Below, piece by piece: positions 8,415 through 17,866 of a DNA stretch of 64,000 nucleotides (position 1 is its first letter; every line of letters begins with the position of its first letter). Made by a program: the position numbers and the translations under genes. This DNA comes from Burkholderia arboris. Lineage in GTDB: Bacteria; Pseudomonadota; Gammaproteobacteria; Burkholderiales; Burkholderiaceae. The notes beneath the pieces are model-generated. The model made no database searches. It was given only the letters and a program-made list of their open reading frames with translations, and was not told where the DNA came from. The stretch covers positions 62,001 through 126,000 of the forward strand of contig NZ_CABVPX010000009.1 of NCBI RefSeq assembly GCF_902499125.1, given 5' to 3'.

Positions 8415-9095
8415 ATGACAAGGAAAGTATTCTGGGACGATCCCTACCGGACCACGCTGGATACCGTCGTCACGCACGTCGACGGCGATCGCGTGCAGGT
8501 GGACGCGACCATCTTTTTCGCGTTTTCGGGCGGGCAGGAAAGCGACGCGGGGGCGCTGGGCGACTATCCGGTCATCCAGGCCGAGAAGCGGGGCCTCGAC
8601 ATCGTCTATACGCTCCCGCATGACCACGCACTGCGGATCGGAGATCATGTGACCTGGCGCATCGACTGGGCGCGCCGGTACCGGTTGATGCGCCTGCACT
8701 TCGCGGCCGAAATGGTGTTGCAACTGGTCTACCGGCTCAGGCCCGGTATCGAGCGCATCGGCGCGCATATCGCGCAGGACAAGGCGCGCATCGACTTCGC
8801 GAGCGACACGAGCCTGTCGCCGTTGTTTCCGGAGATCGAATCGGCCGCGGCCGACCTGTCGAAGCGCGACCTGCGCATCGTGACCGACTTCAGCGATGTC
8901 GATGCGCAGCGCCGGTTCTGGACGGTCGATGGCTTTGCGACGATGGCGTGCGGCGGCACGCATCCGGCGACGACCGGCGAGATCGGGATGCTGACGCTCA
9001 AGCGGAAGAACACCGGGAAGGGCAAGGAGCGGATCGAGGTGATGCTGCTCGAGCCGCAGGTGGCGGACGGGCATGCGGCGGTGCGGCTCGCGTGA
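8415..9095 (+). CDS. AlaX-like alanyl-tRNA editing domain protein
   Basis: A 226-residue stand-alone homologue of the AlaRS editing domain, which removes Ser or Gly from mischarged tRNA-Ala. The late zinc motif is intact as ACGGTH near residue 180. The early motif, usually HxxxH, reads HFAAE near residue 97, so the second histidine is replaced by glutamate. Other family features remain (FAFSGGQESDAGALGD early and a C-terminal basic strand). It starts 36 bases after the hydroxylase stop on the same strand. Editing activity is uncertain because of the substitution. Confidence 0.8.
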   Translation: MTRKVFWDDPYRTTLDTVVTHVDGDRVQVDATIFFAFSGGQESDAGALGDYPVIQAEKRGLDIVYTLPHDHALRIGDHVTWRIDWARRYRLMRLHFAAEMVLQLVYRLRPGIERIGAHIAQDKARIDFASDTSLSPLFPEIESAAADLSKRDLRIVTDFSDVDAQRRFWTVDGFATMACGGTHPATTGEIGMLTLKRKNTGKGKERIEVMLLEPQVADGHAAVRLA

Positions 9096-9119
9096 CCCGC
9101 ACCGCGCTTCACCTGCGCG

Positions 9120-10745
9120 TCACCGATACCCGTAACACTGCTTCAACCCGGCGTAGTCGTAGAAGTGGCTGCCCGGCGCGATCTTCGCGCCGTCGCACGC
9201 GGCCTGGAAATCCGTCTCGCGCTCGTTGTACAGCATCTTCACGATGAGCCGCGATCCGTTGCGGTAGACATCCCACTGCATGTTCGCGGCCATCGGCGAC
9301 ACCTGGTCACCGCGCCACGGATTGTTCGCATACGTGTAGGTCTGCGCCTGCGGCGTCGGCACGAACACGTTCTTCAGGTTCATGACCGATGCGAACGGAA
9401 TCACGATCTCCGCATGCGTGAAGCGCAGCTTCGCGGCGCGTGTCAGGTCGCCGCGCGCGATCGCGTCGACTTCGCCGAAGAAATCGTCCTGCAGCACCTT
9501 CGCCATCCGGTACGTCACGGGGTTCGCCTCCTGGATACCGGGCCCCTTCTGGTAGTAATCCTCGGCATCCTGCAGGTATGCAAGATACTGCGCCTGCTCC
9601 GCGCCGATGTATTTCTCCAACGTGACGCCACCGGTCTCCGCCGTCATCGCGGGCGCGACCTGCAGCAGGTTGTACAGTACGTTGGCCGCATCGACGGCCG
9701 TCGCGATTTTCGTCTTGCCGTCGCCCTTCAGCGTGTTGGTGAACTTGCCGTCCGTCGACGTGAACGCATAGGTCCCCGTGTTCGCGAACGTGTAGCCGTC
9801 GGTGCCGAGCTTCGCGATGAACGCCGGCGACACGAGCGCGGACAACACCGTTTGCGCGACGTCGGCCGCCTGCGGCGCAGCCTTGATCGCCTTCAGCTTC
9901 GCGGCCACCGTCGTGTCGTTCGCATAGGCCTGGTACGTCTGGCTCGCCTGATAGGTCGCGTAGTACGGATCGCTCGTATCGGTGACGAGATCGGTGGCCG
10001 GCTTCAGCGAGTGGAAGTACAGCAGGAAGCGGTGGGTGCCGGCCGGTTGCACGGCGGGTGCGTTCGCCGGATAGCCGGACGGCGCAGCCGGCAGCGTGAT
10101 GGCCGGCGCCAGCGCCGGCTGCGCGGCGACGAGTGCCGCGGAGAAATACGTCGAGCTGTCGACCGCGCGATCCTGGCCCGAGTTGACCACGACGACCTGC
10201 CGGTTGCCCGCTGCAAACAGCGCGGGCAGCCGCTGCGCGAGACGCGTGGCGAGTTGCTGGTGTTCGCGGATCCCGGTTTGCGTGAGGTTGCCGTACCCGG
10301 GTGTCGAGATGCCCTGCACGCCGTAACCGAGCAGCGCATTGGCCTTCATCATCGCGTACGTGTCGGCCTTGAGCTGCGTGCCGAGCGCGGTCAGCGCGCC
10401 GTCGGCCTCGGCCTTGACCAGCATCGCGTAGATCGCGCCGTCGTACTTGAAGCCCGACAGCCCGCGCGAGCCGTGGCGCGCGACGAGCCCGGTATAGACG
10501 GGCGCGTAGCCGGCGGGCGGCGCTTCGTACGTCGCGGCGTCCTGCAGTGGCCGATACGGCGTCTTCGTCTGGTAGTAGGTCGCGGGCGCCGGTGTCGGCT
10601 TGGGCTGGGGTTGCGGCTGCGGTGCGGGTGTCGCGCCGCTGTTGTCGGCCGACGTGGCGGGCGGGGGCGAGTCATCCCCGCCGCAGGCGGCGAGCATCAG
10701 GCAGGCAATCGCGAGGGCGGCGGCGGTGCGGGTCGGGCGTGTCAT
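9120..10745 (-). CDS. Histidine-acid-phosphatase family lipoprotein
   Basis: A 541-residue exported protein. The signal peptide ends in a lipobox (CLMLAACGGD), so the Cys is probably acylated. A Pro/Gln-rich linker (about 40-55) follows. The phosphatase signature RHGSRG appears near residue 90, and a late HAE segment (FTHAEIVIPFASVM) supplies the second catalytic region, where HD or HAE is usual. The enzyme would hydrolyse phosphomonoesters, possibly phytate-like, at the cell surface or periplasm. It is convergent with the AlaX-like gene, 24 bases apart. Confidence 0.85.
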   Translation of the reverse strand: MTRPTRTAAALAIACLMLAACGGDDSPPPATSADNSGATPAPQPQPQPKPTPAPATYYQTKTPYRPLQDAATYEAPPAGYAPVYTGLVARHGSRGLSGFKYDGAIYAMLVKAEADGALTALGTQLKADTYAMMKANALLGYGVQGISTPGYGNLTQTGIREHQQLATRLAQRLPALFAAGNRQVVVVNSGQDRAVDSSTYFSAALVAAQPALAPAITLPAAPSGYPANAPAVQPAGTHRFLLYFHSLKPATDLVTDTSDPYYATYQASQTYQAYANDTTVAAKLKAIKAAPQAADVAQTVLSALVSPAFIAKLGTDGYTFANTGTYAFTSTDGKFTNTLKGDGKTKIATAVDAANVLYNLLQVAPAMTAETGGVTLEKYIGAEQAQYLAYLQDAEDYYQKGPGIQEANPVTYRMAKVLQDDFFGEVDAIARGDLTRAAKLRFTHAEIVIPFASVMNLKNVFVPTPQAQTYTYANNPWRGDQVSPMAANMQWDVYRNGSRLIVKMLYNERETDFQAACDGAKIAPGSHFYDYAGLKQCYGYR

Positions 10746-10924
10746 CGTGGCGAGCAGCGGGCGGGACGATGCGGGTTCGCGTCGTCCCGTCTCCGGGAGA
10801 GGTCGGTCAAGCCCGGAAGTGTTGCAAGCAACTTTGACAGCATAATGTCAGGATACGGTCGGGCAATCGTCGGATTGCCGCCGGATCGATGCTGGCCGGC
10901 CGCCGCCGGCCCGAGTGCCGGCGT

Positions 10925-11359
10925 TCAGTGCAGGCCGGCCGATGCGATCGAGCGCACGGTGTCGGTGATGTTCACGCAGCGCGACAGGCCGAAATGCTCG
11001 GCTTCGCGGCGTTCCGGTTCGCTGCTCGCGATGGCGACCGCGCGTTCGGGCGGCACGCCGAGCGCCTGCAGCGCGATCTCGAACGGATGCTGATTTGATC
11101 CGGAGTCCTGTTGATTGGCGTCGGTGACGACGACCGAGAAGCGGTCGAGGTTCGCGCGGCCGAACTGGCCTTCGAACATGTCGCTGAGCCGTGCGGCCGG
11201 CAGCGTCGTGACGAGACCGAGTCGATATCCTTCTTCCGATGCACGGTCGAGCCACTGGATGATCGCGTCGCGCTGATGGCGCGATTCCCGCGAATCCGGT
11301 GTTGCTTCGATCTGCGCGAATGCTGCGTCGAGACGGGTGACGATGGCTTCGATAACCAC
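10925..11359 (-). CDS. HAD-like protein lacking the usual nucleophile motif
   Basis: A 144-residue protein from a GTG start at 11359 with AGAGGAA upstream. The middle reads GYRLGLVTTLP, resembling HAD motif II, and the segment NQHPFEIALQALGVPPERAVAIASSEPERREAEHFGLS resembles the motif III/IV region of haloacid dehalogenase-like phosphatases. The DxDxT nucleophile motif expected near the N-terminus is absent, so it may be a shortened or non-catalytic member. It sits alone, with 179 bases free of genes on its left and 324 on its right. Confidence 0.6.
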   Translation of the reverse strand: MVIEAIVTRLDAAFAQIEATPDSRESRHQRDAIIQWLDRASEEGYRLGLVTTLPAARLSDMFEGQFGRANLDRFSVVVTDANQQDSGSNQHPFEIALQALGVPPERAVAIASSEPERREAEHFGLSRCVNITDTVRSIASAGLH

Positions 11360-11615
11360 GGTGATTCCTCTTCAGAGACGTGATGATCCGTTCGCCGACG
11401 GGAATGCCACACACCTTAGCGTCGATCCGGAAAACGCGACCAATTAATATTTTTGTCAGACCTATACTATTTGACTAATGAATGGGGTGGCGAGCCAGAG
11501 CGGGCGCGGGATGCGTGTCGTGCGGGATGTTCCGCGCGAATTGCGTCGCATCGACGGCTCTCGATGTGATGCACCAAATTCGCGCACGTTGTGGATGCAA
11601 CCGTTATATGCATAT

Positions 11616-11656
11616 AAAAAAACGGCATATCGAGCGATGGCCGCCCGATATGCCGT
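11616..11656 (-). terminator. Intrinsic terminator downstream of NADH dehydrogenase gene
   Basis: Perfect 11-bp arms (ACGGCATATCG at 11622-11632 and its complement at 11646-11656) with a 13-base loop, followed on the minus strand by seven U residues (11616-11622). It starts 28 bases past the stop of the ndh-like gene. The rest of the 11360-11683 gap is AT-rich and holds no convincing gene. Confidence 0.85.
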
Positions 11657-11683
11657 CATGCGATGCCGCGTGCGAATCGTCGC

Positions 11684-13042
11684 TCAGTGCAGCTTGATCG
11701 ACGGCTGGTTGCGGCTTTGCAGCCAGTGGCTCAGCGACTGGAACAGCGCGCGCTTCACGCCGACCACGCTGAACAGGTGCTTGCGATACAGGAACTTGTA
11801 CAGCCCGATCGCCGCCAGCCCGTCGACGATCAGCGAGCGCGACCGCACGCCGATGTCCGCCTGGTACACGGCGCCCGCCTGCCCGAGCGACACGACGGTG
11901 CCCGCATCGTGGAACGTGAAGCCGGCCACCGGCTTGCCGGCGATGCGCCGCGCGAATGCGTTGACCAGATACACGGCCTGCTGGTGCGCGACCTGCGCAC
12001 GCGGCGGCAGGAATCCGCTCGCGCCGGTCGAAGGGCACGCGGCGCAGTCGCCGAACGCATACACGTGCGGATCGTCGGGCGTCTGCAACGTGCCGGTCAC
12101 GATCACCTGGTTCGAGCGGTTGAGCGCGATGTCGCCGATGTCGCGCAGCATCGCGGGGCCAGCCACGCCGGCCGCCCAGATCGTGATGTCGCTCGCGAGC
12201 CGTTCGCCGGTTGCAGTCGTCACGGCATCCGCGCCGACTTCCGCCACGCGCGTATCGGTCAGCACGTCGACGTTCAGCGCGCGCAGCTGCGCGTGCATCT
12301 TTCCGGACAGTCGTTCGTCGAGTGCCGGCAGGATGCGCGGGCCGCCTTCGATCAGCCGGATGTGCACGTCGCGTGCCGACACCAGTGCCTTGAAGCGGTA
12401 CGTCGTCAGTTGCTGGACCGCGTGCCGCAGCGCGGCGGCCAGCTCGACGCCCGTCGCGCCCGCGCCGATCACGTTGATGCAGATCGGCGCCGCGCGCCGC
12501 GCCGGTTGCTGCTCGGCCACGTGATTCGCCTTCGTGCAGGCCGCGAGGAACTTGCGGCGGAAATCCTCGGCCTGGTCGAGGTTTTCGAGCGGCAGCGCGT
12601 GGCGAGCCGCACCCGGTACGTTGAAGAAGTTCGTCACGCTGCCGACCGCGAGCACGAGGTCGTCATAACCGAGTTCGCGTTGCGGCAGGATTTCGGTGCC
12701 GTCCGCGTCGTGCACGGCCGCGATCGTCGCGGTGCGGGCCGCGCGGTCGACCTGCTGCAGCGCGCCCTGCACGAAGCGGAAGCCGTGGCGCTTCGCCTGC
12801 GCCGCGTATTCGATCGTGTGGGACGCCGGATCGCGATGGCCCGATGCGGCTTCGTGCAGCAGCGGCTTCCAGAAGTGCGTCGGATAGCGGTCGACGAGCA
12901 CGATGTCGGCCTGGCCGCGACGTCCGATCGTGTCGCCGAGACGCGTGGCGAGCTGCAGGCCGCCGGCGCCGCCGCCGACGATCACGATGCGCGGCAGGCG
13001 CGGTGCGCGGTCCGTTGCAAGGGTGGGCGTGGTGTTGTCCAT
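11684..13042 (-). CDS. Type II NADH:quinone oxidoreductase (NDH-2)
   Basis: A 452-residue FAD flavoprotein that moves electrons from NADH to quinone at the inner face of the membrane without pumping protons. FAD-binding GGGAGG lies near residue 27, a second nucleotide-binding motif IGAGATGVE near 188, and the late FGDCAACP near 330 is the usual FAD contact. The C-terminal part (LAAIGLYKFLYRKHLFSVVG) is the hydrophobic anchor region. The ATG at 13042 has GGGAG upstream. A divergent LysR gene begins 101 bases away. Confidence 0.9.
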   Translation of the reverse strand: MDNTTPTLATDRAPRLPRIVIVGGGAGGLQLATRLGDTIGRRGQADIVLVDRYPTHFWKPLLHEAASGHRDPASHTIEYAAQAKRHGFRFVQGALQQVDRAARTATIAAVHDADGTEILPQRELGYDDLVLAVGSVTNFFNVPGAARHALPLENLDQAEDFRRKFLAACTKANHVAEQQPARRAAPICINVIGAGATGVELAAALRHAVQQLTTYRFKALVSARDVHIRLIEGGPRILPALDERLSGKMHAQLRALNVDVLTDTRVAEVGADAVTTATGERLASDITIWAAGVAGPAMLRDIGDIALNRSNQVIVTGTLQTPDDPHVYAFGDCAACPSTGASGFLPPRAQVAHQQAVYLVNAFARRIAGKPVAGFTFHDAGTVVSLGQAGAVYQADIGVRSRSLIVDGLAAIGLYKFLYRKHLFSVVGVKRALFQSLSHWLQSRNQPSIKLH

Positions 13043-13142
13043 GTTGGGCTCCCGCTGAATGACGATTCGGATGACATTGCTCAAGAACCGACGATATAGT
13101 TTGGAACCCACTCGAACAATTTAATGTTTATAAGCGACTCAT

Positions 13143-14096
13143 ATGTATTCACTTATAGGAAAGACCGCGACGTTCCGGCAGCTGAAGGCGCTGGACATGA
13201 TCGCGCGGCTCGGCAGCGTGTCGCGCGCGGCCGAGGAGCTGAACCTGACGCAGCCGGCCGTGTCGCTGCAGGTTCGCCTGCTCGAGGAGGCCGTGGGCGC
13301 CGCGTTGCTGCAGCGGGTGGGGCGCGGCGTGCAGCTGACCGCGGCCGGCGAGATCGTGGCGCGCTATGCGCGCGAGATCCTGCATCTGTGGAGCGAGGCC
13401 GGCGACGAAGTGGCCGCGCTGACGGGCGACCTCGGCGGCACGCTGCGGATCGGCGCGATCACGACGGCCGAGTACCTGATCCCGCCGCTGCTCGTCAAAT
13501 TCACCGCGACGCGCCCCCACGTGAAGACCTATTTCAAGGTCGGCAACCGCGACGACATCATCCGCATGCTCGCAACGCATGAAATCGATCTCGCGGTGAT
13601 GGGGAGTGCGCCGAAGGAGCTGCGCACGCATGCGGTCGAGTTCGCGAAACATCCGATGGTGTTCGTCGCGGCGCCCGGCCATCCGCTGATGCAGCGCAAG
13701 CGCGTCGCGCTGAAGGATCTGGAATCCGCGCACCTGCTCGTGCGCGAACGCGGCGCGGGCACGCGCTCGACCGTCGAAAGCCTGTTCAAGAACGCGGGCT
13801 ACCGGTTCCATGTGGGCTCCGAACTGTCGAGCAACGAGGCCATCAAGCAGATGGCCGAAGCCGGGCTCGGCATCGCGTTTCTGTCGTTGCACGCGTGTGC
13901 GCTCGAACTGCGTACGGGACTGCTCGGGCAACTGCCGTTCCCCGGCAACCCGATCGAGCGCGAATGGTATGTGGTCACGCTCGCCGACCGGCGGATCTCG
14001 CAGGTGACGGGGCTGTTCCGCGACTTCCTGATCAAGCAGGGCGCGCCGGTGATCGACGGTGCGACGGTGGCGCCGCACGAGCGGCGGCGCAAATAG
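13143..14096 (+). CDS. LysR-family transcriptional regulator, CbbR-like
   Basis: A 317-residue regulator opening with TFRQLKALDMIARLGSVSRA and an HTH at AAEELNLTQPAVSLQVRLLEE, followed by a substrate-binding domain (LRIGAITTAEYLIPPLL). This layout is closest to the CbbR/CysB-like branch of LysR proteins. It is divergent from the type II NADH dehydrogenase, which is the natural candidate target. The start is close to TATAAG/CTTATA repeats at 13129-13134 and 13152-13157, which may be part of an operator. Confidence 0.88.
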   Translation: MYSLIGKTATFRQLKALDMIARLGSVSRAAEELNLTQPAVSLQVRLLEEAVGAALLQRVGRGVQLTAAGEIVARYAREILHLWSEAGDEVAALTGDLGGTLRIGAITTAEYLIPPLLVKFTATRPHVKTYFKVGNRDDIIRMLATHEIDLAVMGSAPKELRTHAVEFAKHPMVFVAAPGHPLMQRKRVALKDLESAHLLVRERGAGTRSTVESLFKNAGYRFHVGSELSSNEAIKQMAEAGLGIAFLSLHACALELRTGLLGQLPFPGNPIEREWYVVTLADRRISQVTGLFRDFLIKQGAPVIDGATVAPHERRRK

Positions 14097-14117
14097 GCGG
14101 ATACGTCGACCGGCCGG

Positions 14118-14315
14118 TCAGACGAGCCCGAAGTCGTCGTTGCTGTCGGGAATCGACGCCAGCAGCCGTTCGAGCCGGTACCAGCCGATGCGGCGCAGGC
14201 ACCACGCGGCGACGGAAGTCCGGTCGTGGCGGGCGTCGGGGCCGGATGCGCGGTGGGTGGGGGTGGAAGGCGCGAGCGCGATTGAAGTCGCGCGCAGCGG
14301 GCAGGAATGGGGCAT
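14118..14315 (-). CDS. Small hypothetical protein, 65 residues
   Basis: Not recognised. The ATG at 14315 is preceded by GGAG with seven-base spacing. The protein ends with LRRIGWYRLERLLASIP and a short acidic tail (DSNDDFGLV). The middle is arginine and serine rich. The support is a good ribosome-binding site and coding-like codon use over the C-terminal half. It is convergent with the preceding LysR gene. Confidence 0.45.
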   Translation of the reverse strand: MPHSCPLRATSIALAPSTPTHRASGPDARHDRTSVAAWCLRRIGWYRLERLLASIPDSNDDFGLV

Positions 14316-14507
14316 GACGGGCTCCGTAGGTGTCGGATGAGGCGATCGTAAGCGTCGCGGCGCCCGCCGGCGCGCACGCAAGGATCATCCGGAGCAGAAA
14401 CGGATGATCTTTTTCTGCTCGACGTCGCGGCAGGCGCGCAGTCCCGGCACGCCGGCTCGAAACGCGTCACAATGCGCGTTCGGCACCCGATCTGGTGGAG
14501 ACAAGCG

Positions 14508-15431
14508 ATGAGCGATCCGATTCTTGCCGCGCCGACGGACAACGGCGTCCCGGTCAGCCTGCGCTCCAGCCGCGGGCTGGGCTGGCAGGGCTTTGGCGCG
14601 TCGCTGCTGGAGATCCGCGCGGGCACGTACCGGATTCCGGCGGCCGAGCATCACCGGATCGGCGTGCATATCGGCTCGCCGGTTCGTGCGGATTGCGTGT
14701 GTGACGGCGAACGTGTGTCGCGCATCCAGGCGCACGGCGACGTCGACGTGATTCCGGCCGGCCTGCCCGGCCAGTGGACCGACAGCGCCGACTGCCGGAT
14801 CCTGCACATCGCGCTCAGCGACACGTTCGTGCGGCGCACGGTCGAACAGCTCGAGCTGAAGCCGTCGCAGGCACAGATCCGGCGCCGGCTGCAGGTGCGC
14901 GATCCGCGCCTGCAGCACATCGCATGGGCGATGGCCGCCGAACTCGAAGCGGAAGACGCGTCGGATCCGCTCTATGCGGAAAGTCTGTGCACGGCGCTCG
15001 TCGCGCGGCTGGTCGACGGCCAGCCGGCGTTCCGCGAACGCCGGCGCACGCTTGCGCCGAAAGCGGCCGCGCGCGTAATCGACTATGTCGAAGCGAATCT
15101 CGACCGGCGCATGACGCTGGCCGAGCTCGCGGCGCTCGTGTCGATCAGCGTGCCGCATTTCAAGGTGTTGTTCCGCGAAACGCTCGGGATGCCCGTGCAC
15201 CAGTACGTCGTGCGGCGCCGGGTGGAGCGCGCGAAGGCGCTGCTGCTCGAAGGCCGGCTCAGCATCAGCCAGATCGCGCTGGAAGCGGGGTTTGCGCACC
15301 AGAGCCACATGGCGAACTGGATGAACCGCGTGCTCGGTGCGACGCCGACGGAGATTGCGCGGTCGGGGGCGCGGGGCGGGTTGCGGCTTGCTTATGACGG
15401 CGAGGACGGCGCGAAGCCTGCGCGTCGATAG
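14508..15431 (+). CDS. AraC-family transcriptional regulator
   Basis: A 307-residue regulator from the ATG at 14508 (GGAG upstream). The N-terminal half is a cupin-like sensor region; the C-terminal pair of HTH motifs is clear: MTLAELAALVSISVPHFKVL and ISQIALEAGFAHQSHMANWM, followed by GATPTEIARSG. It stands 136 bases before an NmrA-like oxidoreductase gene on the same strand, which may be its target. The last 20 residues are a basic tail without known role. Confidence 0.88.
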   Translation: MSDPILAAPTDNGVPVSLRSSRGLGWQGFGASLLEIRAGTYRIPAAEHHRIGVHIGSPVRADCVCDGERVSRIQAHGDVDVIPAGLPGQWTDSADCRILHIALSDTFVRRTVEQLELKPSQAQIRRRLQVRDPRLQHIAWAMAAELEAEDASDPLYAESLCTALVARLVDGQPAFRERRRTLAPKAAARVIDYVEANLDRRMTLAELAALVSISVPHFKVLFRETLGMPVHQYVVRRRVERAKALLLEGRLSISQIALEAGFAHQSHMANWMNRVLGATPTEIARSGARGGLRLAYDGEDGAKPARR

Positions 15432-15567
15432 CTGGACGGGCGGATGGCACGATCCGTGCGGACCTTTGCATCGCGTCATCCTTTCCTGCTCGATTCATCC
15501 CTCCCTGCGCGCCGCGCCGGCCGCGCAACCCGACAATCACAGCACCTTCATCCCCCAGGAGCGAACC

Positions 15568-16455
15568 GTGTTCGTGATCTTTGGAGCATCAGGCAACGTC
15601 GGCCTGTCGACCGTGACGACCTTGCGCAACGCAGGCCATGCCGTGCGCGCGGTGTTGCACGACGCACGTCATCGTGACCGCTTCGTACAACTCGGCTGCG
15701 ATGTCGCGATCGCGGAACTGACGGACCCGAACGCGATCGCCGCGGCGATCGACGGCGCGCAGGCCGTGCAGATACTGTGTCCGGTGCCGGTTGCCGACCC
15801 GGATCCGGCCGCGACGATGACGCGGACGATCGACGTGGCGACCGCCGCGCTCGCCGCGAACCCGCCGCCGGCGCTGCTCGCGCTGTCGGACTACGGCGCG
15901 GAGCGCGATGGCAATACCGGCATCACCCGGCTGTTTCATCATTTCGAGGAACGGCTGAAGACGATTCCGACGCAACTGACGTTGCTGCGGTCGGCCGAGC
16001 ATCTGCAGAACTGGGCGCGCGTCCTGCCGGTCGCGCTGGGCGCCGGCGTGCTGCCGAGCTTCCACCATCCGGTCGGCAAGGTCTTTCCGACGGTGTGGGC
16101 GCCCGATGTGGGCGTCGTCGCGGCGCGGCTGCTGCTGGATGCACCGGAAGGCGGCAGCGGGCCGCGCATCGTCAGCGTCGAAGGGCCGCGGCGGGTGAGC
16201 GTGACGGCCATCGCGGATACGCTCGGCGCGGCGGCCGGCCGCGCGATCGTCGCGCACGAGCTGCCGCGCGACACGTGGAATGCGACGCTGCTGCGCGCCG
16301 GGCTCAGCGAACGCCATGCGCAACTGATCGTCGATCTGTACGACGTGCACAACGCCGGGCAGATCGATGTCGAGGCAGGCGCGTCGGAGCGCGCTTACGG
16401 GACGACGTCGCCGGCGGACGCGCTTGCGCAACTGGTGCGCCAGCACGCGCGCTGA
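15568..16455 (+). CDS. NmrA-like NAD(P)-binding protein
   Basis: A 295-residue atypical short-chain-dehydrogenase relative. It begins at a GTG with AGGAGCG upstream, and the dinucleotide motif GASGNVG starts at residue 6. Later text (LLALSDYGAERDGNTGITRLFHHFEERLK) matches the NmrA/azoreductase-like group, which can be redox sensors or quinone reductases. The canonical SDR YxxxK pair is not evident. It follows an AraC regulator. Substrate unknown. Confidence 0.8.
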   Translation: MFVIFGASGNVGLSTVTTLRNAGHAVRAVLHDARHRDRFVQLGCDVAIAELTDPNAIAAAIDGAQAVQILCPVPVADPDPAATMTRTIDVATAALAANPPPALLALSDYGAERDGNTGITRLFHHFEERLKTIPTQLTLLRSAEHLQNWARVLPVALGAGVLPSFHHPVGKVFPTVWAPDVGVVAARLLLDAPEGGSGPRIVSVEGPRRVSVTAIADTLGAAAGRAIVAHELPRDTWNATLLRAGLSERHAQLIVDLYDVHNAGQIDVEAGASERAYGTTSPADALAQLVRQHAR

Positions 16456-16478
16456 CCGAAGCGGCCGCGCGGCGCGCA

Positions 16479-17681
16479 TCACGCCGCGCGCCGCACCTTG
16501 TTCAGCACCGCATACGACAGCGACCCGATCACGATCCCCCAGAACGCGGAGCCGAGCCCGAGCCACGTCATCCCCGACGCGGTTGCGAGGAACGTGATCA
16601 CCGACGCTTCGCGGTGGTTCTCGTCGTCGAAGATCCCGTGCACGTTCGCGCTGATCGCACCGATCAGCGCGAGCCCCGCGAGGATCGCGACGAATGCCTT
16701 CGGCAACGCGAAGAACACCGTGACGATCGTGCCCGCGAACAGCCCGCCGATCAGGTAGAACGCGCCGTTCGCGAGGCCGGCGATGTAGCGCCGGTCCGGA
16801 TCCTCGTGCGCGTCCTTGCCGGTGCAGAGCGCCGCGGTGATCGCGGCAACGACGATCGTGATCCCGCCGAAGCACGCGACCGCGAGCGACATCACGCTGG
16901 TCGCGGTGATGATCGGGCGCGCGGGTGTGTGATAGCCGGACACGCGCAGGATCGTCATCCCCGGCAGGAACTGGCCGGTGAGGCTCACGACGACGAGCGG
17001 CAGCGCGAGGCTGAGCGTCGTGCCGAGCGTCCATTCGGGCGCGATGAAGATCGGCCGCGCGATGCTCGGCGACACGTTGCCCAGATGCGTCATCCCGAGC
17101 AGCGTCGCGAGCGCGGCGCCCGTCAGCAGCACGAGCACGATGCTGTAGCGCGGCAGCAGGCGCCTGAAGATCACGTAGGCCGCGATCATGCCGAATGCGA
17201 GCACGGGCTGATCCGACGCGGCGGAGAACGCATGCATGCCGAACGGCAGCAGGATGCCGGCCATCATCCCGCACGCGATGCCGCGCGGAATGTGGCGCAC
17301 GAGCCGGTCGAAATAGCCGGTCACGCCGATCACCAGGATGATGAGTGCAGCGGTGATGTACGCGCCGACGGCCTGGTTGAGCGTCAGTTGCGGAAACAGG
17401 CCGACGAGCAGCGCGGTGCCGGGCGCCGACCACGCGGTGATGATCGGCACCTTCATCTTCCAGCTCGCGAACAGGCCCGATACGCCCGCGCCGATCGAGA
17501 TCGCCCAGACCCACGACGACACCATTTCGTTGGATACGTGCGCGGCCTGCGACGCCTGGAAGAAGATCGCGAGCGGGCCCGCGTAGGAAATCAGGACCGC
17601 GAGAAAGCCTGCGGTGATCGCGGAAACGGACCAGTCGTTGCCGATCGTGCGGATCGCGCCGGGCGGGGAGTTCGGTTGCAT
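16479..17681 (-). CDS. benE: Benzoate/H+ symporter, BenE family
   Basis: A 400-residue inner-membrane protein with about eleven to twelve hydrophobic spans. Family-typical stretches include SYAGPLAIFFQA near residue 33, TAWSAPGTALL near 85 and the ITAALCTGKDAHEDPDRRY loop. BenE proteins import benzoate for the catechol branch of the beta-ketoadipate pathway. No ben catabolic genes lie in this window, so its substrate is inferred from the family. It is convergent with the NmrA-like gene. Confidence 0.88.
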   Translation of the reverse strand: MQPNSPPGAIRTIGNDWSVSAITAGFLAVLISYAGPLAIFFQASQAAHVSNEMVSSWVWAISIGAGVSGLFASWKMKVPIITAWSAPGTALLVGLFPQLTLNQAVGAYITAALIILVIGVTGYFDRLVRHIPRGIACGMMAGILLPFGMHAFSAASDQPVLAFGMIAAYVIFRRLLPRYSIVLVLLTGAALATLLGMTHLGNVSPSIARPIFIAPEWTLGTTLSLALPLVVVSLTGQFLPGMTILRVSGYHTPARPIITATSVMSLAVACFGGITIVVAAITAALCTGKDAHEDPDRRYIAGLANGAFYLIGGLFAGTIVTVFFALPKAFVAILAGLALIGAISANVHGIFDDENHREASVITFLATASGMTWLGLGSAFWGIVIGSLSYAVLNKVRRAA

Positions 17682-17866
17682 CGTCGTCGGGGAGTGCGGC
17701 GCGCGGCCGTGAGGCAGAGCCGGGGCGAATGATTGTTGGAAGCCCCGGATGAGCCGTCATTCTGGACATTGCCGGCGCAATTGGCAATTCGCCGGCGAAG
17801 CTTGGCGTTGTCGGCGTTTCGTAAGGATTTGCGCCGATGCGGGCGGATCGATGGCCCCGCCGGGCG

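Noticed and set aside
6558-9074. An 838-codon minus-strand open frame over the hydroxylase and AlaX genes
   Set aside because: Arg/His-rich shadow translation opposite real plus-strand genes with clear family motifs.
9165-11093. A 642-codon plus-strand open frame
   Set aside because: Antisense to the histidine phosphatase lipoprotein; composition is a typical high-GC shadow.
15777-17732. A 651-codon plus-strand open frame and its 732-codon minus counterpart
   Set aside because: Both overlap NmrA-like and BenE genes in wrong frames and are dominated by Arg, Asp and His.
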